Source: Nitzschia sp. DOCU1
Lineage: Eukaryota > Bacillariophyta > Bacillariophyceae > Bacillariales > Bacillariaceae
Direction: 5' to 3'
Assembly (NCBI GenBank): GCA_951394045.1
Contig: OX595989.1
Span: forward strand, 806,001-870,000
Length of the DNA stretch: 64,000 bases
Each line of letters starts with the position of its first letter. Positions within the stretch are counted from its first letter, which is position 1. The notes beneath the pieces were generated by a model that was not told the DNA's origin, searched no databases, and was given only the letters and a program-made list of their open reading frames with translations. Positions 29,111 to 40,274 of the stretch are shown one piece after another. Position numbers and translations under genes: made by a program.

Positions 29111-30091
29111 CTAGTTGTCATCTTCTGTTATTTCGATCGTCTCCCGACTATCAATTTCGACCCGCCCCTGTAATGCAAACGTGGCCGCCTTATTGCTGTG
29201 TACGCGAAGATCCAAAACTTGAATCAATGATGGCCGTTTCATGGTGATCCCTTGATAGAATTTGTACACTGGCAAATAGATTCCTTGCTGGTAGAGACTG
29301 CCCGCCAGAGCTGCCGCTGCAATCCCCGTGGCTGGATCTTCGGGATATCCTGACGCTCGAGGAAATTGTCGACATTCCCAAGCTCCTTGTTCATCGGTTC
29401 GGCTGGCGTAGAGATAAATACCAGTGGATTGATCGGTAGCATCACAAGCCGCCGCAAAGGAATTTCGTGGGGGATTATGAGGATCGCCGGCTGTTACTTT
29501 GGGTTGTTTGGCTTGTGCCAGTGCATTCAACGAGTTGACATAGACCAACGTCTTGGGTCGGGCAATTGACGCATTTACTAGGGATGGGTACTGTCGTCCA
29601 TGATGAATCAATAATTGTTCCGAGGTGACACCTAAATGCCCCCGAAGCAGACGATACAGCGAAGGTAGGTGACTCACGGGAGTTTCTTCAAATGTAGTAG
29701 TCATATCAAGACGTGCCATTCCCGTGTTGTCATTTTCGCGCTCGGAAATCTGGACATTTTGCGTTGCTTGGTCGTTTGGCAGTAAGGAGCTTTGAAAGGC
29801 CACCTCACTATTACCCTTGGCTATTGCAAATGCCCCACCCAATGCTGCATGGGCACAAAAGCTGACTTCTTGTCCCGAGGGCATGTAAAATGCCATGAGT
29901 TGAAAGGTTTCGTGTGGTGCGACCATGACACTTTCCCATTCACAGGATTGGGCCAATTGTTCTCGAGTGGCCGGTGACAATGGCGACGCGCTAGAAAAGA
30001 CAGTCACTGGATTGCCGCCTCCTGTTCCATGACAAAAGACTCTTGCCGTCACCCTCTCCAACAACACTCGTCTACCACTACTACTTGCCAT
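29111..30091 (-). CDS. PhzF family isomerase/epimerase-like protein
   Basis: 326 residues, single exon. PhzF hallmarks are clear: GNPVTVF at about 26-32, the catalytic Glu region CEWESVMV (Glu53 probable), MPSGQEVSFCAHAALGGAF near 70, and in the second half the mirrored motif GYPEDPATGIAAAALAGSL. PhzF folds as two diaminopimelate-epimerase-like halves with the active site between them. The bacterial prototype isomerises an anthranilate derivative in phenazine synthesis; most eukaryotic members have no known substrate. No targeting peptide is visible. It is divergent from the adenylate kinase gene, with 401 bases between starts. Confidence 0.9.
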   Translation of the reverse strand: MASSSGRRVLLERVTARVFCHGTGGGNPVTVFSSASPLSPATREQLAQSCEWESVMVAPHETFQLMAFYMPSGQEVSFCAHAALGGAFAIAKGNSEVAFQSSLLPNDQATQNVQISERENDNTGMARLDMTTTFEETPVSHLPSLYRLLRGHLGVTSEQLLIHHGRQYPSLVNASIARPKTLVYVNSLNALAQAKQPKVTAGDPHNPPRNSFAAACDATDQSTGIYLYASRTDEQGAWECRQFPRASGYPEDPATGIAAAALAGSLYQQGIYLPVYKFYQGITMKRPSLIQVLDLRVHSNKAATFALQGRVEIDSRETIEITEDDN

Positions 30092-30198
30092 ATTGCGTAT
30101 GAGGTGAGAGAAATATGTTGGTGTGGATCTATGAATGCATCAACAACATATATATCATGGTCGGAAAGAGATCATCGCAAAGCACGAAAACAGGTGCA

Positions 30199-30208
30199 AT
30201 GACGTCAT
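30199..30208. promoter_or_regulatory. Perfect CRE-type palindrome ATGACGTCAT
   Basis: A ten-base palindrome with the full bZIP/CRE core TGACGTCA lies near the middle of the 401-base region (30092-30492) between the divergent PhzF and adenylate kinase genes. It is itself framed by AGGTG and CACCT. CRE-like sites mediate CO2/cAMP and light responses in other diatoms; function here is inferred. The rest of the region shows nothing else. Confidence 0.45.
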
Positions 30209-30492
30209 CACCTATGCTCCAAGCCTATAGGCATAGGCACGTCATAACCTATCTTTGTCGCTCGGTTCATCGGGGGCGCGCGAAAAAGGTCCGGTACCTA
30301 CATCTACGGAGAGTCTACGTGGGATGCAGTACTATCGTGACGCATTTTGCGTCTTGCTTTTGCCGCGCCTCTCCAATAAAAAGCCGATCCACAATGGAGA
30401 AGGATCGGGAACCGCACAATTCACGGCATTGTGCATTTGCATCATCAACAACGCTTTGCTGTGCTTCCACTAGTATTTAGTCTCAGCCTACC

Positions 30493-31655
30493 ATGATTTC
30501 CTCTTCTGCTGCTTTCCGCATGGCTGGCCGCCGCTTGGCTACTCCAGGCTCCCGCCGTGTGTTTTCAGTCGCTGCCAGCACTGCCGCCAAGAACGACCAT
30601 GCCCGCAAGGCTGCCACCATGATGGTCACTGCCGGTGCTTTGACCTTGACGGTCGCGACTCTTCAACAACGCGAGGTAAATGAATGCATGTTTCAAGATG
30701 CAGCCGATTCCCAGAATGGAAACTCACGTTTGTTCCCACTATATTGTGTGCTTGTAGGAAAAGACGCACAATTTGTTTGGAGGAAACCGAGTCGAAAAGG
30801 CAGTCAAGGCCACCGAAGAAAAGTTTGGTACTTACTGGCCCCGCAATATCATGATCCTCTTTGGTCCTCCTGGTGCGGGGTAAGTGTTAATCTAGTTTTG
30901 GATGGCTCTACGGCGGATATATCATCATTTATCTCTCGGAATTATTGCTGACTATTTTTTGTCATGCTTTGCAAAATGCTTCATTGTCATCGCCACCTCA
31001 CAGAAAGGGAACTCATGGCCCCAAGATTGAAGATATGTTGGGCATTCCGCAACTTTCCACTGGGGACATGTTGCGTGCGGCTGTCGCCAAGAAGACGGAA
31101 GTAGGAAAAAAGGCCGAAGCCATTATGAAGGCGGGTGGTTTGGTGAGTGACGACATTGTCATTGGAATCATCCGTGACCGTATCAAGGAACCCGATTGCA
31201 AGTTTGGATTCATTTTGGATGGATTCCCTCGTACCTTGGCACAAGCCAAGGCCTTGGACAAAATGTTGGCCGCGGAAGGTGCTCGCGTTACCAAAGTCAT
31301 TGAGTTGGAAGTTCCGGATTCGGTTTTGGAGGAACGAATCACGGGACGTTGGATCCACAATAGTTCGGGTCGCTCGTATCACGTCAAGTACGCGCCACCA
31401 AAGTCCATGAAACTTGGCCCTAACGGTAAGCCCATTCCAGAAACGATGAAGGACGATGTCACGGGGGAACCATTGATCCAACGAAAGGATGATACTGCGG
31501 AAGCTTTGATTAAGCGATTGAAAGGATACCATGGTGAAACGGTCCCCATCTTGCAGCATTACCGACCGGATGGAATTGTTCGTGCCGTCAATGCCAACCA
31601 AGGAATGGACGGTGTTTGGAGCGAAATTCTTGCCGCCTTGGCACGAACACCTTAG
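30493..31655 (+). CDS. Adenylate kinase (organellar, probably mitochondrial)
   Basis: Three exons: 30493-30675, 30758-30879 and 31004-31655 (318 residues). It catalyses ATP + AMP to 2 ADP. The second intron splits the P-loop codon for the Gly before Lys; splicing gives GPPGAGKGT (about 96-104). The NMP-binding part shows STGDMLRAAV, then DGFPRTLAQAKAL. The long LID form is present: GRWIHNSSGRSYHV...DDVTGEPLIQRKDD, with an extra short insert (GPNGKPIPETM) before it. The first 35 residues are Arg/Ser/Ala-rich with no acid, as in mitochondrial presequences, followed by a hydrophobic stretch (MMVTAGALTLTVATL) that could be a membrane or sorting segment. No zinc Cys set is present in the LID. Confidence 0.92.
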
Positions 31656-31713
31656 GTTACACAGATTCATGTTAATTTGCATCTAGCAGTATTATTATAT
31701 TGGAAGGATTATT

Positions 31714-33348
31714 CTAGCCTTCACTGACTTCGTCTGCGTCGGGTGGGCTGGACCGACTGATAATCTGTCGTATTCGTTTACCGATCGTTGATAGAGTCTT
31801 TTTGATAATTGCCATGGTTCGTTTGATCATTGGCATTGGGCTCGCGAGTTTAATGGCACCCGTTTCGAGGCCCTGTTGAATCAACCCCGCCGCAAATCCC
31901 AGCGCGGCTCCCGCTAGAATGAGAGTGAGTTCATCTTCTTCAAAGATGGGATGCAATACGCGTTCAAACTTGGCCGCGGTCATGGCTTCCATTTTGGTTC
32001 GAAGTGTTTGCTCGAGCCCCATGGTCTTGTCAATGTATTCATGCAAGACATGAATATGATTGGGGAGTTTTTCAATAGCCTTTCGCGTGACCATGTCGAC
32101 AGTTGTTGCTTCCGGAGTGCCTCGAAACAAGCCCATGGAGATGATCTTGCAAAACTTTTGAAAATGTACACGAAACAACTCATAAAAAGCCGGAGAAGTC
32201 GTGGGATCGTTGAGCATGGAGTCCCATAGCTTGGGGCTCGATAGGATCTTTTCGGCAAAGAATTTGGAAAATTCAGCCGCAACTTCTTTTTGACGTCGCA
32301 AAAACTGACCTTGGAGAATAAAGGGGCCGATTTTGGTGGGATTGACCGGTTCAAAGATCCATTTGAGTGCCAGCCAGTTGGTAGCCAATCCGACGATACC
32401 ACCTCCAATGCTCAGACTCCAAGGATTGTCCCAAACCAAAGCCACTGCCATTTGAATCAACCCAAGAAGAAATCCAAACCACAGCCCACTGTTGGTCAAA
32501 AAATCAAGCTCTTTTTGACCAACCCTGCGAAATAGTTCACCCAGTTTAGTCCGATCTTGCACCATTTGGGAGACTACACAGGCTTGCAAGGAAAAAATCG
32601 AGTCAATATTCTGTTGCATGTCTTGAATCATCCTTGTCAAGAATCGAACATTGATAAACCTTAACAATGATTGTTGTCCATCGGGAAAGCCATCCCAGAG
32701 AGCGACCGGCCACGACTTTAAGGATTTTGGAAAGACATCTTCAATGATCTCCATTCCCAGCTGTGGTATTCGAGGGGCTAGGAGCCGCGCCATTTTGCGA
32801 GCATTCAATCGGTTAAAGGCTTCACTGACCGTCAGTAGCTGACTCGTTACCATGTCACACATGGCGATGCTCATGGTCTTTGTTTTGCAAGGAACAATGC
32901 CCTGCCATCCAATGAACCCCAGTGGGACTTCTGGCCGTCGCCACAGCGAAATACCCCAGTACTCGATGGGGTAGAAAATCATCTGCACGGCAAGATAGTT
33001 AGTGACCCATCCGACAATAGCAGCAATGATGGGAATAGTAAGATAGGTCCAAGGCCGAGCAATAAATTTCTGTTTGGCCTTTTTCAGGATGCCAATCTTG
33101 GGCTCTCCGCCGTCGGCATTCTCCACCGTTGTGAGTGGTCGTGGGGCACGTAACGTTGAAATATGATCATGTATCGATTCCACAATGAATGGCATCAAAT
33201 GCGGGGGACGCCGAGTTTGGACGACACCACGCGATTGAAACGCCGTTACAAGACATGGCTGCATCAGCTGCATTGAGCACAAAACAAAAGTTACCACACA
33301 TCGCCGTGGCGTCATCATGGCGCCGCTGCTTTGACTCGAAGAAGACAT
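31714..33348 (-). CDS. DUF445 family membrane protein, probably plastid-targeted
   Basis: 544 residues, single exon. The N-terminus is a hydrophobic signal peptide ending in CLVTAFQSRG, a T-A-F site like the diatom plastid motif, followed by an Arg/Pro-rich transit part. DUF445 features appear twice: GWVTNYLAVQMIFYPIEY at about 112-130, and GIVGLATNWLALKWIFEP in the middle, each with membrane helices; a last hydrophobic hairpin is at about 485-505. Between are amphipathic helices typical of the family. Bacterial and plant members are multi-pass proteins of unknown function. Its 3' end lies 58 bases from that of adenylate kinase (convergent). Confidence 0.85.
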   Translation of the reverse strand: MSSSSQSSGAMMTPRRCVVTFVLCSMQLMQPCLVTAFQSRGVVQTRRPPHLMPFIVESIHDHISTLRAPRPLTTVENADGGEPKIGILKKAKQKFIARPWTYLTIPIIAAIVGWVTNYLAVQMIFYPIEYWGISLWRRPEVPLGFIGWQGIVPCKTKTMSIAMCDMVTSQLLTVSEAFNRLNARKMARLLAPRIPQLGMEIIEDVFPKSLKSWPVALWDGFPDGQQSLLRFINVRFLTRMIQDMQQNIDSIFSLQACVVSQMVQDRTKLGELFRRVGQKELDFLTNSGLWFGFLLGLIQMAVALVWDNPWSLSIGGGIVGLATNWLALKWIFEPVNPTKIGPFILQGQFLRRQKEVAAEFSKFFAEKILSSPKLWDSMLNDPTTSPAFYELFRVHFQKFCKIISMGLFRGTPEATTVDMVTRKAIEKLPNHIHVLHEYIDKTMGLEQTLRTKMEAMTAAKFERVLHPIFEEDELTLILAGAALGFAAGLIQQGLETGAIKLASPMPMIKRTMAIIKKTLSTIGKRIRQIISRSSPPDADEVSEG

Positions 33349-33996
33349 GCCGTCAAAGTCGTAAAGGAGTGAAGCTATCTGCGTGGTTGAAGAGATGCAC
33401 TTTATGCACTTTCAGATCAAATCCACTTCTCTGCCGGTAGAAATAGATTGTGAAAGTCTTTACTCGAATATCTAAAGCGACTCTCGCGGCTGATGTTGCA
33501 CAGCCATCAATGTGCCAGTCGGAAGATCGATCACATCATCATCTTTTCAAGTCGGAAAAATTCAAAAGATCGCAGCTTCATCATCTTCCACATCACGCAT
33601 ATGTACGTACGTACCATGCGCGAGCGCTCGTTGTGGATTCGACTCATCAGACCTTTGTCGTGCTGGAACCCATCCATTACTATGACTTCATCCTCTCCCA
33701 AGCGATGGAGGGAGGAAATCACATTCCAGAGAATAATTGTCTCTAGACCCCTTTTTCTACCATTACTTTCCAATTTAGGTCTTTAGTTTGCTGTCGAGGC
33801 TCCGAAAATGAGTGCAAGGATGCATGAGCCTGCTAGAAAAGTTGCCATGGAAACTAGTAGTAATGTCTTGCGCCGCCCCCTTCGTTCGAGCGTGAGGGAA
33901 AATGAGCACCGTTGCATCAGTTCATTGAAATTCGTGGCATACTAGAAACTATTATCATAGATGCAACAGTGCCTGTAAAGTAAGATGGCAACGACA
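33349..33996. other. Intergenic stretch, no gene seen
   Basis: 648 bases between the start of the DUF445 gene and the end of the OGFOD1-like gene, both on the minus strand. Only short overlapping frames without resemblance to known proteins. Confidence 0.4.
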
Positions 33997-35697
33997 CTAA
34001 TTTGCTTGCGCAGCAACGTCGCTATCTTCACCAAGCTCGTCTTCGCCGCCGCCCGGTGATGCGGGGACTTCATACTCCATACAAATATCATAGCGGGAAG
34101 AAGGAGCTGAAGCACCTACATATTTGACAAAACGCATAGTCCCGGGATCACGGAACACCAACGACAACGTATTATTGCTTGCGCTGACACTGAGAAGTTC
34201 CGTATCATCATCCTCGTTGTATTCGTCCGCTGCGCCCTTTTCGTCGTCTTCGTCATCTGCTTCGATATAACATTCAAAGCCTCCACAGTCTCCAGTTTCC
34301 CAGGAACTGGTTTCGTCGTTTTCGTCGTAGACGAAACACATGGTGGCGTCCAAGACGGACTGGTCGACCATGAGACCATAGTGCGCCACGGTATAATCCA
34401 AGCCCGGTCGGAATCTTCGAATTTGCCCGCTTCGTACACCGGTTGGTCGATCCAGACTAGTTAGCCGCCGAAGATACCGAGCAAAGGGTTCTGACTCGAA
34501 GACTTGAGTCTTGACGTGATGCAAAAGACTGCCGATCATTTGACAGCTGTCGGCAGATTGGGCGTCAGGTTGGTACTCAAGGAACCTTTGCTTATGAGCA
34601 GGCCCCCGAAGCTTCCATTCTGCTGAAATACCCGACTTGTAGTAGTCATCATCGTACACACTGGGCCTTTGAGGTTCCATCTTTGGAACCCATTTCTCTT
34701 GAAGAAAATTTCGAAGCTGCACGCTCGAATCGTTGACAAATCTTTGCTGAATATCATCCAGGGCCTCGTCATTCAGATATTCTGGTTTCAAATATTTGCT
34801 GAGATACTCCTTGTCGGATACTTGAAATTCAGTTACAGCGTCCTCTTCGTTCGAAAATAGAACGGCTAGCTTTTGGTTGTCATCGTCCAGCGATCGAGTC
34901 TTCTTAAGCTGCTGCAGAGTTGCCAGTTCAATGTTTTCGGGCGGTTCCGCCGCGTGATACCAACCTTGTAGACTCAGTCGAGGCCGATCACCTAGAACTT
35001 CTTGCACGGCATGGTAGGATTGGCCAGGTTGCACGACGAAAAAGGCCATGCTATTGAAAATGGGCCAGGCCCGAGAGGTAGGAATGGGCGAAGGGCCAGA
35101 AGATTCCGAGCCGTTCTCGCCTTGCGCACCGTAAAGTTCCAAGGATCCCCCTTCCTCTTCTTTCCAGTCTGGTTCTGTCAAATAAATTATGTAGGAAATT
35201 TTCCGAGTCCCAATCACATCATCGTGGCACAACAAATGACAACCCGGGGCATGGCAGTTGCACGCGCAATCAATTTGACTAATGAGGGTGGAGGGTGGAA
35301 GACCCGAAAGTCGCTCGATAAAAGATCTCCATTCTTGACTGTAGAGTAATTCTCGTAATTTCATCACGTGGGGAAGCTGGCTTGCCAACTCTGAATCGGG
35401 TGTCAAGTTGGCCATGTCGATCGACTGATACACGCGAAACAAGTCGCTCTCTTTGAAATTGACCTTTGTTTGACTCTTGATCTCCTCCTTTACCGACGTC
35501 AGAAAGTCGGGGCGAAACAGATCGTGAATTTGAGCATGCGGGTAGGGCTTGCTGCTTTGGTAGCTTTCTCGAATTTTGGATTCTCGATCCAACACATTGG
35601 ACGACAAGATTTCGTCGAGCAATGAGGTGGTCTTGGCTCGTTTTTTCGACTCGTCGACGCCGTTGCCATTCGCGACGGCGGCAGACTCCGACGCCAT
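33997..35697 (-). CDS. OGFOD1: 2-oxoglutarate/Fe(II) prolyl hydroxylase, OGFOD1/Tpa1/Ofd1-like
   Basis: 566 residues in one exon. The N-terminal catalytic double-stranded beta-helix shows His158 and Asp160 (CHDDVIGTRKISY), distal His229 (GQSYHAVQEV) and Arg240 (RPRLSLQGWYH) for 2-oxoglutarate. The C-terminal half is the second, non-catalytic helix domain typical of Tpa1/OGFOD1, with an acidic insert (EADDEDDEKG...). Family members hydroxylate a proline of ribosomal protein uS12 (RPS23) and affect translation accuracy and hypoxia responses. The length agrees with human OGFOD1 (about 540). No targeting signal; nuclear or cytosolic location expected. A Cys-rich patch (CACNCHAPGCHLLC) precedes the iron motif. 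Confidence 0.9.
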   Translation of the reverse strand: MASESAAVANGNGVDESKKRAKTTSLLDEILSSNVLDRESKIRESYQSSKPYPHAQIHDLFRPDFLTSVKEEIKSQTKVNFKESDLFRVYQSIDMANLTPDSELASQLPHVMKLRELLYSQEWRSFIERLSGLPPSTLISQIDCACNCHAPGCHLLCHDDVIGTRKISYIIYLTEPDWKEEEGGSLELYGAQGENGSESSGPSPIPTSRAWPIFNSMAFFVVQPGQSYHAVQEVLGDRPRLSLQGWYHAAEPPENIELATLQQLKKTRSLDDDNQKLAVLFSNEEDAVTEFQVSDKEYLSKYLKPEYLNDEALDDIQQRFVNDSSVQLRNFLQEKWVPKMEPQRPSVYDDDYYKSGISAEWKLRGPAHKQRFLEYQPDAQSADSCQMIGSLLHHVKTQVFESEPFARYLRRLTSLDRPTGVRSGQIRRFRPGLDYTVAHYGLMVDQSVLDATMCFVYDENDETSSWETGDCGGFECYIEADDEDDEKGAADEYNEDDDTELLSVSASNNTLSLVFRDPGTMRFVKYVGASAPSSRYDICMEYEVPASPGGGEDELGEDSDVAAQAN

Positions 35698-36232
35698 GAT
35701 TGGAATGCTACTCGGTGTTTACAAACCTTCTGTGAAAGTGAAGGCTGCTTTTGGATGCAAGTTGTGGTCGATGGGTCGGTTGTTAACTCTCTCGCAGTGT
35801 TCGCGTTGTATCATGAAAAGATACTTCTCCCTTCCATTTTTTGATGGCTATCGGCCACTCACAAGTCACGGATTGCAGTCCCGTCATCATTTACGGTCGG
35901 ACTATTCGCATGAAATCGACTACAGCGAACGCAGAAGTCATGCGATCTGCGTATCGCAATAAAGCATCGATGGCGCAATTTCCAGTTGGCAACTACAGTA
36001 CCTTGACGATCGATCTCTTTGTTCGCAGGAACGTTAGCAGGTGGATGCGCTTGCCACGAAGGATCTACTACTTGCCGGATAGTCAACTACCGAGGCAATC
36101 CTTCAGAATTTCCCTCCGTCAGCTACCGGTTTCTCGAGAGTAGGATTGACAAACGATAGCTTACTAGTTCTGAATGTTGTCATAGGCCCTCCGATTTAGC
36201 CGAGCTGCAAGGCGCGAAATGCTTCCTACTAG
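35698..36232. other. Intergenic stretch, no gene seen
   Basis: 535 bases between the start of the OGFOD1-like gene and the stop of the large LRR gene. It includes a partial palindrome copy CTACCGGT at 36123-36130. No coding signal. Confidence 0.4.
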
Positions 36233-39200
36233 CTAGGCGAGATCCGGGTCGTCCAAGCCAGCCAGTGGGAAGCGGATACTCGACACCAAGCCATTCTCAT
36301 CGCACGTGACCCCATTCCACTCGCAAAGATCATTGCCCTCGGGATCTCTCCAATGATTGATTTGTATCTCGTTCCACGAGGCTCCACCCATTACGTTGAA
36401 AAAGATGGCAAGGATATCTCCATCCGAAACTCTGTCACAGCTTGAACTTCCTAGGTAAAGAGTGTTCATTCCTTCGGGGCACGGCTTGCATCCTTCGGAA
36501 TGAGTTGCATGGCCTGGATCGGAATAGGTTCCAAGCGGACAAATGACTCCATCACATCCATACGTGCGCGTGAGGCCTCCATTGATATTCGTATTGGTAC
36601 ACAAAGCCGGAGGGATTGGATCGTAAATCATGTTGCCACCAAGACGAAAGTCCTTGATGGTTCGAGAGGAAGCGAAACTCTCTGGAATTGTCCCGTGCAG
36701 CGCGTTCGAGGAAACATCAAACCAACTGAGAAACGGCAAGTCTCCAAAGCCAGACGGGATGGTACCCGTCAGTTGGTTGAGCTTGACATGCAGAATTTGC
36801 AACGACGACAATTTGGTCAGGGACTCGGGAAGAGGGCCAACCAAATCATTGTTGAACAGATCTTTCCAGAAACAGCGGAAGCAAGCAACTGTTAGCGAAT
36901 GGATTGGGGGCTACCATGCACGCACGTTTCACAGGAAATCTTACCAATACGTTTCAAATTAGAGCAATTCCCAATGGATGAAGGAATCGTTCCAGTGAGT
37001 TGGTTTCCGTACAATTCCAAGTTCTCGAGAGCCGTGATATCTCCAATTTCCTCAGGAATTTGTCCGGATAGTTGCGACCTTGACCACATGAGCTCTTTCA
37101 GGTTCGTTAACCTTCCAACCTTTGTTGAGAGTGTTCCCGTAAACGGGTTCATGCTTAGGTGCAGCTTCTCCATGTTCGTCATCTCCCAGAATTCCTCAGG
37201 TATGGTACCAGTGAATCGACTACCAGCGATGTTGAAAATTTTCATGTTCGATAGCAACCCAAACTCACTCGGGATAGTTCCAACCATATTAGGATTAGCT
37301 CCAAGGTCCAAGTACTTGAGTCTCGATAGGCGACTCAATTCGCTTGGAAGCGTGCCATGCAAAAATTGCCTCCGATTCGCTATCAAAATCTCCAAATCAG
37401 TGAGCAAATTTAATTCGGCAGGTAGTCCATGGCAATCCTTAACCGGCCCTTGCTTCCGTTCTCCGTTCGAGCACATTGAGGCATCCGAAAGGTCAATTTT
37501 AGCGACAGTCCCATCCACACAAGTGATCCCATTGAGATCGCAATGGTCACTATGTGGGTCCCCCCATTTCTGGAATTGCGCTCCCCAATTGTGGCCAAGT
37601 GTATACGTCCACAATAGACGAAGAATCTCCATTTCAGATAGCTGACCGTCTCCATCCAAGTCTCCGTGTACAAACTCAACGCCCGGGCATTCCATTCTCC
37701 CCAAAATTCTGTTCAACGGGGGGTCGTGCTCCTCGTCCTCGTCCGAAGCCGGGCATGGACGACATGCAGATTCCATCGTTGCAGCGCCGTTCGGATGAAA
37801 TGTTCCAGCGGGGCATAATATCGCATCACAACCGAATTGTCGAAACAGTATACTCCTACTCATGGCACCACTACCACAGAAGACGTTTGGCACCGTTCCT
37901 TCAAGCCTGCGAACATAAAAGCATGGCACCTTTATTTAGCGACGAGACGGCCGATGGGAACAAGTTGATGAAATCCACTCCGGTTTCCCACTTACAGATT
38001 TCCGGTCAAATTCAGATCCAGTATCGGGTTAAGACGATTCATCATTGGCAAGGTTCCTCTGAACTTGTTGACCTGAGCTCCCAAACGTTTCAGATTGGTC
38101 AATTTCCCTAGTGTAGATGGGAACGTCCCCGTGAACGAGTTGTATGCCACGTCAAGGCTAATAACAATAATACCACGTTAGAGCGCAGTTTTGGATAACA
38201 GCACGATGCAATGCCCATGTCCCACTTACTTGGCGAGCGTGCTAGCGGATGCCTCGTAAAACGCGGCTGGGATTGTCCCCGTGAACTTGTTTGCAGACAC
38301 GATGAAAATGGTTAGCTTTGACAGATTGTACCATCGATTTTTTGTTGGATCTCCGCTTGGATCATCCCCGGACGGAAGCGTCCCCGTGAGCCGATTAGAA
38401 GCCTTTGTACAGAGCAGAACGAGCAAATCGTGAGATACCACTGTGCCACAAATCACACAGCGTCGACATGAATTCCGATTACTTACCATCATCGCAATAG
38501 AAAGGTCGGATAGTTCGAGGATCTCCGATGGGAGAGTTCCAGTGAGACGATTCACGGATAGATTGAATTCTTTCAAAGTTGGAATCGACATCCACGACGA
38601 CGGGATGGAACCCGTCAATAAATTATCCCCAACATCTAAAACTCTTAACGATTGCAGCCCTCGTACGTCTTCGGGAAGACGCCCGGTAAACGCATTCAAT
38701 TCCAGAAATAGATTGGTTAGATTCGGGAAATCGAGGGCAAAGCTCTCGGGGATAGTGCCCACAAGTTTGTTGTTTGACAGATCAAGTATTAACAAGTTCG
38801 ATAACGTGCTCAACCCAGTCCTCGGCAATGTCCCTGTGAACAAGTTACCAGATAGCCACAACTTTTCGAGACTTGTCAACTTTGCAAGCGTTCTCTTTGG
38901 AAGCGTTCCTTCGAACTTATTGACGGCCATGCAAAGATACTTGAGCTTTGTTAACTTGGCAAGTGTAGTCGGTAAGGTACCCCCCACGGCATTTCCTGGA
39001 CGCAGAACATCATAGTACAAAATGAGACCCAACACCAAGACATTCAAACAATACACGGTGTCCAACTGCTATGCTCACCCTTTAAATCCAAATATTCGAG
39101 ATCCGTCAGATATTGTATAGCTTCTGGCAAGGTTCCCTTGAATTCGTAGTTGTCCAGCCGAAGTTCTATCACTTTGTTTCGGTAGCAAGTAACACCCTTC

Positions 39201-39745
39201 CACTCACAGATATTCGAGTCGCGTGCATATATATCCCAGCCTTCCTCTTTATCCAGCTTGGGAATCTGCATTTCGTCGTCGTCATAGCCGTCGTAGTAGT
39301 GAAGAGGGTATCCCGATCTGCCAAAGTTTAATCCAAAGTATAGCCTTTCGAGAATGACTCGATCGCTCCAACGATCATTTTTAGCTCGATACTCCACTTC
39401 CTTCTCCACATGTTTGTCTCTTAACTCCATAAAGTATTGAGGGGTGTCTTCGAATTCATGGAATTCCTCCACTCCAAAGTCGAGGCTTCGAAAATAACGA
39501 AGCTTGAAATCTTGATTGGCTTCCAGAGACTTGGTGCCATCCACATAGGCGATCCGGTCGTGCCTATTAAGGGCGATGAGACGCTCTGATGGACGAACCA
39601 CTCTTACGTTCTCGTCGTCGTCGTCATCAGGAGCCTCGCAATAATTGGCATTCGCTCTTCCAAGAATGATCGCACAGAGCACGACAAAGCACGTCAACCA
39701 CCAGCAGATGCAACCACCTCGGCGCGAGGGACTGACCACCCTCAT
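36233..39745 (-). CDS. Large modular LRR protein with Cys-rich spacers and an EF-hand-like loop
   Basis: Six exons: 39745-39079, 38995-38487, 38402-38230, 38157-37996, 37906-36945 and 36861-36233, giving 1033 residues with every join in frame. The frame continues above 39745 only to a GTG. A hydrophobic stretch at about 12-32 (WWLTCFVVLCAIILG) is a signal peptide or anchor. Three cap motifs (CEWKGVTC, CDLNGITC, CEWNGVTC) each open a module; the first two are followed by plant-type LRRs (L-x-G-x-I/L-P) and then a Cys-rich spacer (CPAGTFHPNG..., CPLGTYSDPG...). Near residue 590 a loop D-L-D-G-D-G-Q-L-S-E-M-E fits an EF-hand. The protein ends soon after the third cap, without the LRR block expected there. 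Probably secreted or membrane-bound and ligand-binding; function unknown. Confidence 0.82.
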
Positions 39746-40274
39746 GACTTCCAAATCTTTCAGGCGTAGCAATGTATCTTCTGAGAGGTATTCTTGATGC
39801 GTTTCAAGAACTATATTGTATGCCGAACAGTTGCATATAATGGACACAACAGCGTCCTATGGATCCTGTGAAAACACAATGGTGTGTTTGTTGATGATGG
39901 GATGCCAAAAATGCGATTTCGATTATTCCACGCGCACGCGATGACGACGGGCGGACATTTTGAGTCGATTGATTCGAACGACGCCCGCCGGCCGGGCGGC
40001 GGCTCGCCAGCCACCTGGGATATCGAAAGACGTCGCAGTCATGTCCTGCACACGTCAGTCGTCGGTAGGAGATCGATCGATTATTGGATTTGCTTCTGAC
40101 CACGATGATGCCACCGACCTCGTCAGTTCGTTGCACTCCTCTAGCCTTCGCATCCCAAGCGACGCTACTCTTTTAGATATTGACTACCTCCTTCGAATAG
40201 AGTCAGGCTACATTCGTTCACTTTCGTCGCTCAAGATTGTTGATCTACTTCATATTGCAAAGAAACAGAGAACA
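39746..40274. other. Divergent promoter region between LRR and peroxiredoxin genes
   Basis: 529 bases. An open frame in phase with the peroxiredoxin reaches back to a TTG at 39960 and contains an ATG at 40041, but the protein is complete with its presequence from 40275, so this part is taken as 5' untranslated. Confidence 0.45.

Noticed and set aside
39960..40274. Upstream extension of the peroxiredoxin frame
   Set aside because: Starts at TTG; the encoded stretch has no targeting logic, while the ATG at 40275 gives a complete signal peptide.
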